DNA of 64,000 nucleotides from Agromyces cerinus (GTDB lineage Bacteria; Actinomycetota; Actinomycetes; Actinomycetales; Microbacteriaceae): NCBI RefSeq assembly GCF_016907835.1, contig NZ_JAFBCT010000001.1:2666001-2730000 (forward strand), in the 5' to 3' direction. Made by a program: the position numbers and the translations under genes. The notes under the pieces were generated by a model that saw only the letters and a program-made list of their open reading frames with translations, was not told the origin of the DNA and did no database searches. Position 1 is the first letter of the stretch. Every line of letters begins with the position of its first letter. Positions 8,694 through 16,367 of this stretch are shown here, piece after piece.

Positions 8694-9926
8694 TCACATC
8701 ATCGGGGCGACGGCGCGCTCGATCAGGCGGGCCGAGGCGGCCGCCCCATCGGCGCCACGATAGGCCTCGCGAACCTCGTCGGCCGCGGCGCGGATCCCCG
8801 GGTCGTCGAGCACGCGACGCACCGCATCGAGGAACTCGGGTCGGGCCACATGCTTCGGAGAGACGGCGATCGCGTTGCCCCGCCGTTCGCATGCGCGCAC
8901 GTGCCAGGTCTGCTCGGGTTGCAGGCCCATGCCGACGAACGGCACGCCTGTGGCGCAGGCGGTCTGCACGGTGCCCTGGCCGCCGTGGAGCACCGCTGCG
9001 TCGACCAGCCCGCCGAGGCGATGCGCCGGAAGCAGCTGGGTGACGTGGACGTTCGACGGCACCGCATCGCCGGGTTCGAGGTAGTGCCGGATCGGCGCGA
9101 CGACGTTGATCGGCAGCGTCCCGAGGGCGCGCGCCGCATCGAGCGCCAGCCTCCGGTCGGCGGAGGAGCCGAGGCCGAGGTAGACGAGCGGCTCGGACGC
9201 GGCAGCGAGCTCGGCGACGAGGTCGGGCATCGGCGACTCGAGATGGGCGAAGATCGGCCCGACGAGCTCGAACCCGTCGGGGAGTTCGAACCCGCCCATC
9301 TCCCACGGCATCTCGGTGACGAGGTTGCGATCGGCGGTGAGCAGGTCGGAGACGGTGCGGAGCGGAGGAACGCCATTCGCCTTCGCGACGCTCGTGAAGG
9401 CGCGGGGCGCGAGGGGCGCCGAGTTGTAGATCCACCGGAAGACCGAGGTCGCGACCCGGTCGGCCGTGCGCGCGAGCCATCCGCGACCGCCGACGAGGCC
9501 GAGGTGCTTCGCCTGCGCGACCTGCGGACGCGTGAGGGGGAACGGCACCGGATAGAACAGCGGCACGCCCTCGGCGCGGGCCGAGATGAACGAGGTGAGG
9601 TTCGACCCCGTGACGACGGCGGCAGCACCGAGCTCGCGGATCATCCGGCGCTCGAGCCCGACCCGCGCCCCGACGAGGGCCGGCGTGAACGGGCTGCGGA
9701 ACGAGCGCCCCTGATCGAACGCGATCGCCTGATCGCGTTCCGCCCGAGTCCAGGCAGGTTCGCACGCGCGGTAGTCGAACCCGGCATCGCGGATGAGGTC
9801 GACGAAATCGGTCTCGTACCCCATGAACACCACGCGGTGCGCCGGGTCGAGGGCCTGCGCCACCTGGATCATGCGCGTCGTCTCGGCAAGGTTGAACGTC
9901 ACCGGACAGAACAAGACGGTGGCCAT
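8694..9926 (-). CDS. GT1-family glycosyltransferase (MGT/UGT-like)
   Basis: The 410-aa protein has the two-domain GT-B layout of macrolide/UDP-glucuronosyl-type glycosyltransferases: an N-terminal acceptor domain beginning MATVLFCPVTFNLAETTRMI and a C-terminal nucleotide-sugar domain with VYLGLGSS and the signature HGGQGTVQTACATGVPFV followed by QPEQTWHV, matching the H-G-G-x-G-T...E-Q donor-binding loop. It probably glycosylates a small hydrophobic acceptor. The start codon has no Shine-Dalgarno sequence but lies six bases after TAACGT on the minus strand (9933-9938), suggesting a leaderless transcript. It is divergent from the PNPOx-like gene at 10076. Confidence 0.85.
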   Translation of the reverse strand: MATVLFCPVTFNLAETTRMIQVAQALDPAHRVVFMGYETDFVDLIRDAGFDYRACEPAWTRAERDQAIAFDQGRSFRSPFTPALVGARVGLERRMIRELGAAAVVTGSNLTSFISARAEGVPLFYPVPFPLTRPQVAQAKHLGLVGGRGWLARTADRVATSVFRWIYNSAPLAPRAFTSVAKANGVPPLRTVSDLLTADRNLVTEMPWEMGGFELPDGFELVGPIFAHLESPMPDLVAELAAASEPLVYLGLGSSADRRLALDAARALGTLPINVVAPIRHYLEPGDAVPSNVHVTQLLPAHRLGGLVDAAVLHGGQGTVQTACATGVPFVGMGLQPEQTWHVRACERRGNAIAVSPKHVARPEFLDAVRRVLDDPGIRAAADEVREAYRGADGAAASARLIERAVAPMM

Positions 9927-10075
9927 GCGAGAACGTTAGCGCGCAGGGCGCACCGCGAGCGGGTGACCTCCTGCCTGACGAGAGCCGGATGCATCGCGGC
10001 ATCCGCTCTTTCGTAGACTCGGTGAGCGGGCCATCATCTCGGCACACCGCCACATCTCTGCACGAAAGGCGCGAA

Positions 10076-10477
10076 GTGCTGACCGACACCGCCCGGGAGT
10101 TCCTCTCGGAGTACCACCTCGCCACGCTCTCGACCCTCGATCGGCACGGCCGAATCCACTCGGTGCCGGTCGGCATGACCTACCTCGACGGGATCGTCCG
10201 CATCATCGGCGGCAGCGGCTCGCAGAAGTTCATCAACGCCGAGCGCAGCGGCCGCGCGAGCGTCAACACGGTCGACGGTGCGCGCTGGATCAGCTTCGAG
10301 GGCCCGGCTCGCGTTCACGGTGATCCTGAAGCGGTCGCCCTCGCGGTCGAGCTCTACGCCGCGCGCTACCGGCAGCCGCGCCCGAATCCGCAGCGCGTCG
10401 TGCTCGAACTCACGGTCGAGCGCGTACTGGGTTCGGCCGGGATGCGCGCGAGCGACGGCGTTCGCGCAGCTCGATAG
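10076..10477 (+). CDS. Pyridoxamine 5'-phosphate oxidase-family (F420-dependent type) protein
   Basis: The 133-aa product is a small split-barrel flavin/deazaflavin-binding protein: LSEYHLATLSTLDRHGRIHS VPVGM at the N-terminus, then VRIIGGSGSQKFINAERSG and VNTVDGARWISFEGPARVHG. This matches the Rv1155-like F420-dependent PNPOx group rather than true PdxH. The GTG at 10076 follows GAAAGG by seven bases; an in-frame ATG at 9989 would add 29 residues unlike the family and is rejected. Likely a cytosolic reductase of unknown substrate. Confidence 0.85.
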   Translation: MLTDTAREFLSEYHLATLSTLDRHGRIHSVPVGMTYLDGIVRIIGGSGSQKFINAERSGRASVNTVDGARWISFEGPARVHGDPEAVALAVELYAARYRQPRPNPQRVVLELTVERVLGSAGMRASDGVRAAR

Positions 10478-10582
10478 CCTGTCTGTTCCACCCCCGAACA
10501 CCCCGATGCCACGAGGCGTCCGGCCCCTTCTGCGTGGCCGCGCTGGGCTGACGGCGCGCAGAGCCGACCGACGCCTGCGAGG

Positions 10583-11182
10583 TCATGACGTCGCGACCCC
10601 GGTCAGCGAGCTGAGCACGGCATCGATCGTCGCCTCGGCGGCGTCGCGCCACGGCACCCCGTCGAGCAGGTCGTCGGTGGCGAGCGAGGCGACGCCGTGC
10701 ACCGCGGCGAACACGACGAGCGACTGGCGTTCGACGTCGCCAGGCCGAACCTCGCCCCGCGCCTGCGCCTCGCCGACGAATTCGATCACGACGGCCATGC
10801 TCGCCCGGCTGAGCCGCACGAGTTCAGGCGACGCATCTGGGTGGTGCTTCGCCTTGTACATGAGGTCGAGGATCGCCGGGTGCTCGACCGCGAACCCGAT
10901 GTAGGCGAGCCCCGCGGCGCGCAACTGCCCGGCGAACTGCGTCTCGCTCGCCACTGCCGCCGTAAGCGCGTCGTTCATGCGCGCGAAGCCCTCGACCGAG
11001 ATCGCATCGAGCAGCGCAGTGCGGTCGGCGAAATGGCGGGCGGATGCCCCGTGGCTGACGCCGACGTCGCGTGCGAGCCGTCGCAGCGACAGCGCGTCGA
11101 GGCCGTCGCTGTCGATCGTCGCCCACGCGCGCTCGAGGAGCGCCTGCCGCAGGTTGCCGTGGTGATAGCCGCGTTCGGTCAC
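10583..11182 (-). CDS. TetR-family transcriptional repressor
   Basis: The 199-aa protein has a TetR helix-turn-helix at residues about 8-55 (YHHGNLRQALLERAW ... LSLRRLARDVGVSHGASARHF) and a C-terminal ligand-binding helical domain of the WHG/TetR_C_33 type (YIGFAVEHPAILDLMYKAK). It is divergent from the SDR gene, with a 33-bp near-perfect palindrome between them, so it very probably represses both. The GTG start at 11182 lies six bases after TAGAGT on the minus strand (11189-11194), again a leaderless arrangement. Confidence 0.93.
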   Translation of the reverse strand: MTERGYHHGNLRQALLERAWATIDSDGLDALSLRRLARDVGVSHGASARHFADRTALLDAISVEGFARMNDALTAAVASETQFAGQLRAAGLAYIGFAVEHPAILDLMYKAKHHPDASPELVRLSRASMAVVIEFVGEAQARGEVRPGDVERQSLVVFAAVHGVASLATDDLLDGVPWRDAAEATIDAVLSSLTGVATS

Positions 11183-11201
11183 TCGTGCACTCTATCGGAA
11201 A

Positions 11202-11234
11202 GTAGACATTGACAACAATGCTGTCACTGTCTAC
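11202..11234. promoter_or_regulatory. TetR operator palindrome
   Basis: GTAGACATTGACA (11202-11214), 7-base spacer, TGTCACTGTCTAC (11222-11234): arms match at 12 of 13 positions. It covers the SDR promoter (-35 at 11209, -10 at 11232) and lies just upstream of the TetR -10 box, the standard layout for dual repression. Confidence 0.8.
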
Positions 11235-11237
11235 ATT
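11209..11237 (+). promoter_or_regulatory. SDR gene promoter, leaderless
   Basis: TTGACA (11209-11214), 17-bp spacer, TACATT (11232-11237). The ATG at 11245 lies at the expected transcription start, so the mRNA would have no leader. Confidence 0.7.
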
Positions 11238-11244
11238 TGCGAAC

Positions 11245-12042
11245 ATGACCATTGACTTCACCGGCACCACCGCCCTGATCACCGGCGCCAGCTCGGGCCT
11301 CGGCACCGCCTTCGCGATCGCATTCGCCCGCCGAGGTGCCGACGTCGTGCTCGTCGCCCGCCGCGAAGACCGACTGCGCGAACTGGCCGAGCGCATCGAG
11401 CGCGAGCACGGCGTGCGTGCGAAGCCGATCGCCCTCGACCTCGCTCGACCCGATGCCCACACCGCCCTGCGAGCCGCGCTCGACGAGCGGGGCATTCGCA
11501 TCCACACCCTCGTCAACAACGCCGGCTTCGGGGTCAAGGGCGCCTTCGTCGACGCCGATCCGGCCCGCATCGCCGAGATGGTGCAGCTGAATGTCGCTTC
11601 CGTCGTGGCGATCACGCGCGAGTTCCTGCCCGATCTCGTGCGCGTGGGTCGAGGCGCCCTGGTGAACGTCGCGAGCACCGCGGCGTATCAGCCCTGCCCC
11701 GACATGGCGGTGTACGGGGCGTCCAAGTCGTTCGTGCTGAGCTTCACCGAGGCGCTCGCCTACGAGACCCGCGCGTCGTCGTTGCGGGTGCTCGCGCTCA
11801 GCCCGGGCGCGACGAGTACGGAGTTCTTCGATGTCGTCGGCACCCACGATGCCGCGGTCGGCAGCTTCCAGACGCCCGAGCAGGTCGTGGCGCTCACCCT
11901 GCGTCGCCTCGACCGGCGCCGTCCGCCCGCGAGCGTCGTCTCCGGCCGGGCCAATGCGCTCACCAGCGCGCTGGTGCGGTTCATGCCGCGACGTCTCGCG
12001 CTGGCGGCCAGCGGCCGGGTGCTCGCGGAGCAGGCGCGATGA
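11245..12042 (+). CDS. Short-chain dehydrogenase/reductase (SDR)
   Basis: The 265-aa protein has the classical SDR signatures: TALITGASSGLGTAFA (T-G-x3-G-x-G cofactor loop, residues about 8-20), LVNNAGFG (N-N-A-G), the catalytic Ser in VNVASTAAYQ and Y-x3-K as YGASKSFVLSF. The Arg pair after the second strand (VARREDR) suggests NADP(H) preference. It resembles the DltE/YdfG-type SDR oxidoreductases; the substrate is unknown. Its divergence from a TetR gene with a shared operator suggests induction by an electrophile or alcohol/ketone ligand. The ATG at 11245 is preferred to the one at 11209, which lies within the -35 box. Confidence 0.92.
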   Translation: MTIDFTGTTALITGASSGLGTAFAIAFARRGADVVLVARREDRLRELAERIEREHGVRAKPIALDLARPDAHTALRAALDERGIRIHTLVNNAGFGVKGAFVDADPARIAEMVQLNVASVVAITREFLPDLVRVGRGALVNVASTAAYQPCPDMAVYGASKSFVLSFTEALAYETRASSLRVLALSPGATSTEFFDVVGTHDAAVGSFQTPEQVVALTLRRLDRRRPPASVVSGRANALTSALVRFMPRRLALAASGRVLAEQAR

Positions 12043-12053
12043 GCGGCTCGCGG

Positions 12054-12088
12054 AGTCGTGCGCGCGGTGAGGCGTGCGCCGCACGACT
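12054..12088 (+). terminator. Hairpin terminator after SDR gene
   Basis: AGTCGTGCG (12054-12062) pairs with CGCACGACT (12080-12088), with extra GC pairing inside the loop. It lies 12 bp after the SDR stop and before the convergent gene ending at 12100. Confidence 0.6.
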
Positions 12089-12099
12089 GGAGCCCTCGC

Positions 12100-12645
12100 T
12101 CAGTGCACGAGCGAGCTCAGCCAGATGACTGCGAGCCCCAGCACCACCGTGATCACCGCGCTGAGCAGCCGGAGGTACCAGGCGCCGCGATTGCGCTCGG
12201 AATTGACCCAGCCGATGACGGCGAGACTGACGATCCCGATCCAGAGCGCGATGTAGTACGCGACGTACTCGTCGACCCACCCCAGCGTTGCGAGCGCAAG
12301 TGCCACGGCCGGCAGCAGCATGGCCAGCAGCATCCCGACCGATCGCGAGGCGGTGCGAGCGATGGCCCGGCCGATCGGAACCGCACGCCCCTCTGCGGTG
12401 CGCCGGCCCGCGACGACGCCGGCGTAGACGTGCGTCAGCCAGAACACGCCGACCGTACCGGCGATGAAGATCAGCACTTCGAGATCGGTGTCGAACTTCC
12501 ACCCGACGGTGATGAGCGCCGTGACGAGCACCAACCCGTAGACGGCGTGCTCGGTGTTGTAGGCGTCGAGGACGAACCTCACGGGGCGTGCTGCCGCCTC
12601 CGCAACGGTATGACGAGAATGCTCAGCCTCTTCGCCCATGCACAC
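12100..12645 (-). CDS. Integral membrane protein of unknown function
   Basis: The 181-aa product has about five hydrophobic segments (for example LVLVTALITVGW, LIFIAGTVGVFWLTHVYAG, MLLAMLLPAVALALATLG, IALWIGIVSLAVIGW, LLSAVITVVLGLAVIWLSSL) after a polar N-terminus. I recognise no named family. GTG (12645) and ATG (12639) are both possible starts; GTGGGA just upstream suits the first. It stands alone between the SDR gene and the FGE-like gene. Confidence 0.75.
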   Translation of the reverse strand: MCMGEEAEHSRHTVAEAAARPVRFVLDAYNTEHAVYGLVLVTALITVGWKFDTDLEVLIFIAGTVGVFWLTHVYAGVVAGRRTAEGRAVPIGRAIARTASRSVGMLLAMLLPAVALALATLGWVDEYVAYYIALWIGIVSLAVIGWVNSERNRGAWYLRLLSAVITVVLGLAVIWLSSLVH

Positions 12646-12725
12646 AGATTCCCACGCAACGGGGCGTTCTGGCGAGCGTGCGGCGAACTTCGTCGGCTCC
12701 CGAAGACGACATCAGCCCCGAGACG

Positions 12726-13544
12726 TCAGCCGCGAGGGGTCCACCCCGACGGCAGCGGCCCGTCGATCGCCGCCCGCTCCAGGTCCGCGGCCGCAGACCA
12801 GCCCTGCGCGGCATCCGTCGTCTCGAAGCCGCCTCGCGCGACACGGAAGCCGACGTCTTCGTGGTGCATGCGTGGCGCGCCGCCCCGGCGCACCGAGGCT
12901 CGCACGCTCCACGCGTCGTCGGCGAAACCGCCGCCGCGGAAGACGCGGTACGCGTCGTAGCGGGCCGGGTCGAGCAGGTCCCAGCACCACTCCCACACGT
13001 TGCCGAGCGTGTCGAAGAGGCCGTTGAGGTTCGGATGCTTGCCGCCCACGTCCTGCGGCGCGGTCACGCCGTCGGCGCTCGTCCAGGCGACCTCGTCGAG
13101 TGGGCCGTAGTGCGGGCGCGTCGAGCCGGCACGGCACGCGAACTCCCACTCGGCCTCGGTCGGCAGGCGGAACCCGTCGGAGTCGACGTGCCAGGTGACG
13201 TCTTCGCCGTCATACGTGTAGGCGGGGTCGAGGCCCTCCCACTCGGATGCCGCGTTGCAGAAGCGGATCGCCCGCAGCCAGCTCACGTCGGTCGCCGGGC
13301 GGCGCGGATGCGTCGCCGTCTCGCCGAGCATCTCGGCGAGCTGCTCCTGCGTCACCGGGTACACCCCGATCTCGAACGGCTCGAGCTCGACGCTCCAGCG
13401 CTCCTTGCGGCGCGCGTCGTGCAGGCCGACGGTGCCGCCGTCGATGCTCGCCATCTCGATGTCGGTCACCGAGGCAGTCTCGCACGCCAAGCCGTATCCG
13501 CGGTTCAACGACCGCCACTCCGCGTCCTGCGTCGAGGAGGACAC
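12726..13544 (-). CDS. SUMF1/formylglycine-generating-enzyme-like protein lacking catalytic Cys
   Basis: The 272-aa protein has the FGE-sulfatase (SUMF1/DUF323) fold signatures: FEIGVYPVTQEQLAEML, PATDVSWLRAIRFCNAAS, GFRLPTEAEWEFACRAG, LGNVWEWCWD, and a final RVFRGGGF ... VRASVRRG ... GFRVARGG block. In genuine formylglycine-generating enzymes the last block carries two Cys (the R-G-G-S-x-x-C...C segment) that bind copper and do the chemistry; here both positions lack Cys. It is therefore either an enzyme with another chemistry (as in the EgtB/SenA-like relatives) or a non-catalytic member. It follows the 56-aa gene with a 3-bp gap and is probably translationally coupled to it. Confidence 0.8.
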   Translation of the reverse strand: MSSSTQDAEWRSLNRGYGLACETASVTDIEMASIDGGTVGLHDARRKERWSVELEPFEIGVYPVTQEQLAEMLGETATHPRRPATDVSWLRAIRFCNAASEWEGLDPAYTYDGEDVTWHVDSDGFRLPTEAEWEFACRAGSTRPHYGPLDEVAWTSADGVTAPQDVGGKHPNLNGLFDTLGNVWEWCWDLLDPARYDAYRVFRGGGFADDAWSVRASVRRGGAPRMHHEDVGFRVARGGFETTDAAQGWSAAADLERAAIDGPLPSGWTPRG

Positions 13545-13547
13545 GGC

Positions 13548-13718
13548 CTAGTGCTTCTTGTGCGCCTGGTCTGCCTTCTTATGCGCCTCTTGCACCGCAT
13601 CGGATGCGGCGCTCATGTCGTGTTCGTGCTCCTTGGCGTGCTTCTCAGCGCGCTTCTCCTTGAGCGTCTTGGTGGCCGGCTTCTTGACGTGATGATCGTG
13701 CGGTGATTTGTCAGGCAT
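13548..13718 (-). CDS. Small highly charged hypothetical protein (56 aa)
   Basis: The ATG at 13718 follows GGGGAGAG, a strong ribosome-binding site, whereas the longer in-frame extension upstream is Arg-rich antisense-like sequence. The product is Lys/His/Glu-rich (MPDKSPHDHHVKKPATK ... AHKKADQAHKKH), with no hydrophobic segment; its His clusters could bind metal or nucleic acid. It is immediately upstream of the FGE-like gene on the same strand. Family unknown. Confidence 0.65.
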   Translation of the reverse strand: MPDKSPHDHHVKKPATKTLKEKRAEKHAKEHEHDMSAASDAVQEAHKKADQAHKKH

Positions 13719-13812
13719 GATCTCTCCCCAATTACCCACTGTACGCCCCACTCCGGGGGTTCGAACGGTTCGCTCCAGCGCGAGATCGCGCGGGCGATCG
13801 GCCATCCGTTGC

Positions 13813-14949
13813 TCAGCCGGCCGGCGGGCTCGTCGGCGACGCCGACGGGCTCGGCTCGGCATCCGGCGCGGTCATCTCGGCGATCGCCTGTTCGAAGGCG
13901 GCGATCGTCGCGGCATCGACGGCACCCGTCGGCTCGACGCCGAGTTCGGTCTGGAACGCCTGCAGCGCCGCGGTGAGCTCATCCGTCCACACCCCGTCGA
14001 CCGGTCCGTCCCAGAAGCCGACGAGGTTCAGCGTCTGCTGCACGGCAGCCGTCGATGCGAGCGAGTCCTGAGCGGCGGCGCCACCGAGCGCCACGAGTTC
14101 GGCCTGGAGCGCCGCGGCCGTCGCCTTGTCGACCGTGCCGGTCACTGGCAATCCGTTCGCCTCCTGCAGGTCTTCGATCGCCTGCACGGTCATCGGCCCC
14201 GACACCCCGTCGACGGTGCCCGTGTAGTACCCGGCCGTGGCGAGGTCCCCCTGCAGCGCGTACGTGTACGCGCCGACCGCCGTCACTGCCTGCACCTGCT
14301 GGTCGTCGGTGAGGCAACCGGCATCGGCGAAGAGCGTGAGCCACGCCATCTCGAGCGCGACCACCGCACTGTTGAACTGCTCGGATGCGTCGGCCAGCGG
14401 CGTCTGCTCGGTGACCGACGCCTGCGCGTCTTCGAAGTCGGCTTCGGCCTGCTCCACCCGATCGACCGAGGCGGTCGGCGCCAGCGGCGTGCTGGTCGGC
14501 GCGGCCGGAACGACGGATGGCGTGCCGGTCGGCCCCGCCTCCGCCGCGGCGAGGGCGGTCTGCGCCTCGACGAGTTCCTGCTGGGCGGTCACGAGTGCCT
14601 GTTGCGCAGCGACCGCAGCTTCGGCGTCGTCGAACGCGTCGTCGCGGGGATCCGCGAGATCGGCACCCGCGACCTGCACGTCGCCGACGGTGGGTGCGGT
14701 GTCGTTCAGCACGTCGCCGTACCGATCGAGTGCGCTGATGTAGTCGCTGCTTGCACCGCAGAACGCTTCGGATGCTGCGTCGAACTCGGCCTGGGCGCTC
14801 GCCACGGCCTTCTCCTTCGCGGTCACCTGCGCCTTGGCCCGGTCGACGCTGTCAGCGCCCTCCGTGCATCCGGCGAGCGCCACCACGACAGCGATCGACA
14901 CCATGGCAGTTGCGAGGAGCCCCGACATCCCCGCTCGATCTGTGTTCAC
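13813..14949 (-). CDS. Lipoprotein with two peptidoglycan-binding domains
   Basis: The GTG start at 14949 has GGGGGA five bases upstream. The 378-aa product carries a lipoprotein signal peptide (hydrophobic run then VALAGC lipobox, Cys near residue 28). It continues with an Ala/Glu/Gln-rich coiled-coil region (about 35-135), a Pro/Thr/Ser linker, a helical region, then two PG_binding_1 repeats (YYTGTVDGVSGPMTVQAI ... GLPVTGTVDKAT and GFWDGPVDGVWTDELTAAL ... GVEPTGAVDAAT) and a Ser/Pro tail. It is likely anchored in the membrane and contacts peptidoglycan. Confidence 0.88.
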   Translation of the reverse strand: MNTDRAGMSGLLATAMVSIAVVVALAGCTEGADSVDRAKAQVTAKEKAVASAQAEFDAASEAFCGASSDYISALDRYGDVLNDTAPTVGDVQVAGADLADPRDDAFDDAEAAVAAQQALVTAQQELVEAQTALAAAEAGPTGTPSVVPAAPTSTPLAPTASVDRVEQAEADFEDAQASVTEQTPLADASEQFNSAVVALEMAWLTLFADAGCLTDDQQVQAVTAVGAYTYALQGDLATAGYYTGTVDGVSGPMTVQAIEDLQEANGLPVTGTVDKATAAALQAELVALGGAAAQDSLASTAAVQQTLNLVGFWDGPVDGVWTDELTAALQAFQTELGVEPTGAVDAATIAAFEQAIAEMTAPDAEPSPSASPTSPPAG

Positions 14950-15026
14950 GCATATCCCCCGATCATGGATTGAAACGTGCTCACATCATGGCACCGAGGC
15001 CGGTCGCAGCGCGGGACATTCTGCAC

Positions 15027-15503
15027 TCATGATTCGCGCATCAGGCCTTCGCTCGCCCACCGATCGACGATGCGCCGAGCCCGCGCCGCGTCGGCACCCT
15101 CCAACCGGTCGAGCAGTGGATGCACGACGTCGGCGACGAGCGGATCGACGAGGTCTCGCACCCCCGCCGATCGAAGCAACTGCTCGAGACGCGTGAAGTC
15201 GCTCACGAGCAGCGTCGGCACTTGCCCCTGCAGCAGCACGACCGCGGCGAGCCGGCGCTCGTACACCGGCTCCGCCCACAGCTCCGACGCGAGCGCGGTG
15301 ACCTCGTCATGCGACAGTTCCGGATGCCGCCGCCGCGCGTCTCTCACGGTGCCCCGCACCGCGCCCATCGACGCACCGTAGAACCGCAGCCCGCCCGCGA
15401 TGCGCGCGGCATCCGCGATCGCGCGCTCCTCCGATCCCTCGGCCTGGAGGGTGCGGTCGATGAACTCTGCGGCGGGCGTTGTCACCCCGAAATGCTCCCT
15501 CAT
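15027..15503 (-). CDS. DNA alkylation repair (AlkD/HEAT-like) family protein
   Basis: The 158-aa protein is made of helical HEAT-like repeats and resembles the AlkD family of alkylpurine DNA glycosylases, with FYGASMGAVRGTVRDARRRH near the N-terminus (compare the F-x-G-V-x-x-P-x-x-R segment) and ASELWAEPVYERRLAAVVLL (W-x-x-x-x-x-E-x-R-x-x-A). It is shorter than AlkD (about 230 aa), so it may be a compact relative. The ATG at 15503 is used; a longer ORF would overlap the divergent VOC gene. Only 11 bp separate the two start codons. Confidence 0.7.
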   Translation of the reverse strand: MREHFGVTTPAAEFIDRTLQAEGSEERAIADAARIAGGLRFYGASMGAVRGTVRDARRRHPELSHDEVTALASELWAEPVYERRLAAVVLLQGQVPTLLVSDFTRLEQLLRSAGVRDLVDPLVADVVHPLLDRLEGADAARARRIVDRWASEGLMRES

Positions 15504-15508
15504 AGGAT
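15479..15508 (+). promoter_or_regulatory. Promoter of the VOC gene, leaderless
   Basis: TTGTCA (15479-15484), 18-bp spacer, TAGGAT (15503-15508), then six bases to the ATG at 15515. The promoter lies inside the 5' end of the divergent AlkD-like gene. Confidence 0.6.
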
Positions 15509-15514
15509 GGCCGA

Positions 15515-15922
15515 ATGCGCCTGTTCGACCATCTCGGAATCTCCGTTGAAGACCTGCCCCGCTCGATCGCACAATTCGATCCGGTGATGGTGGCACTCGG
15601 CTGCACGCGGCAGGATGCCGACAACGGAGTGTCCTGGTACAAGGGCGAGGACGAGCTCATCCTCTTCCCCACGCGCGAATCGGGCAGCGGCCCGCACCGG
15701 CACGGCAAGGTCGGATGGCAGCACCTCGCCTTCCCCGTCGGGTCACGCGAGGAGGTCGACCGTCTGCACACGATCGCCGTCGACGCGGGTTGGACGTCCG
15801 TGCGCGACCCGAAGGTGTTCACGCGGTTCAGCGACCGCTACTACGCGTCGTTCGTCGAAGACGACAACGGCATCCGCTTCGAGTTCATGTTCAACCCGCC
15901 GAAGGACGCCGTCGCAGACTGA
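15515..15922 (+). CDS. VOC-superfamily (glyoxalase/bleomycin-resistance type) protein
   Basis: The 135-aa protein has the paired beta-alpha-beta-beta-beta modules of the vicinal-oxygen-chelate fold: it opens MRLFDHLGISVEDLPRSIAQF and ends YYASFVEDDNGIRFEFMFNP, the D-x-x-G-x-x-(F/L)-E-F/L motif with a candidate metal Glu; H6 and E-x-F give two metal ligands. The substrate is unknown. Its own promoter appears leaderless. Confidence 0.88.
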   Translation: MRLFDHLGISVEDLPRSIAQFDPVMVALGCTRQDADNGVSWYKGEDELILFPTRESGSGPHRHGKVGWQHLAFPVGSREEVDRLHTIAVDAGWTSVRDPKVFTRFSDRYYASFVEDDNGIRFEFMFNPPKDAVAD

Positions 15923-16030
15923 CCCGGCATCTGCCTCGTTCCGTCACCCAGCTCGATGCAGTGCGGGTAGCCCTCGGCTGCACGCGTCTCGTCGTCGCCG
16001 TCGCCGTCGACTCACGCGAAGCCGATCGAT

Positions 16031-16300
16031 CTACCAGACGGTGCCGCCCCCGACCGAGATGCCGCCCCATGTGAGCGCGATGAAGATCGCGGCGAACACG
16101 ACGGGCGCGATGCCCTTGCCGCTGCGCGCGAGCCCTTTGAGGAGGGCGATCACGGCGAGGATCGCGGCGATGATCGAGAGGACGCCGCCGAGGATCAGCC
16201 CGATGAACAGCGGGATGGGCATGAGCACGAGGCCCGCCAGCGCGAACCAGAACGCGGCCCAGGCAGTTGGATTGGATTGACGTTCGACGGAGGAGGACAT
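16031..16300 (-). CDS. Small DUF4190-like membrane protein
   Basis: The 89-aa product has two to three hydrophobic segments: AAFWFALAGLVLMPIPLFIG and LGGVLSIIAAILAVIALLKG, then a Gly-rich APVVFAAIFIALTWGG. The layout of a polar N-terminus plus a paired hairpin resembles DUF4190 proteins common in Actinobacteria. A GATAAT sequence sits five bases before the start codon on the minus strand, a possible leaderless promoter. Confidence 0.75.
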   Translation of the reverse strand: MSSSVERQSNPTAWAAFWFALAGLVLMPIPLFIGLILGGVLSIIAAILAVIALLKGLARSGKGIAPVVFAAIFIALTWGGISVGGGTVW

Positions 16301-16367
16301 GCTGCATTATCTCGTGTCGGCACCCCGCAGTTCATGAGACCCGCGCTGCGGGCGGCTGCGGGCATCG

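Noticed and set aside
12726..13544. Functional formylglycine-generating enzyme
   Set aside because: Both catalytic Cys positions are absent and no sulfatase gene is in the window.
13745..13785. GGGGGTTCGAACGG resembling a tRNA T-arm
   Set aside because: The stem does not close, and there is no acceptor, D-arm or anticodon arm around it.
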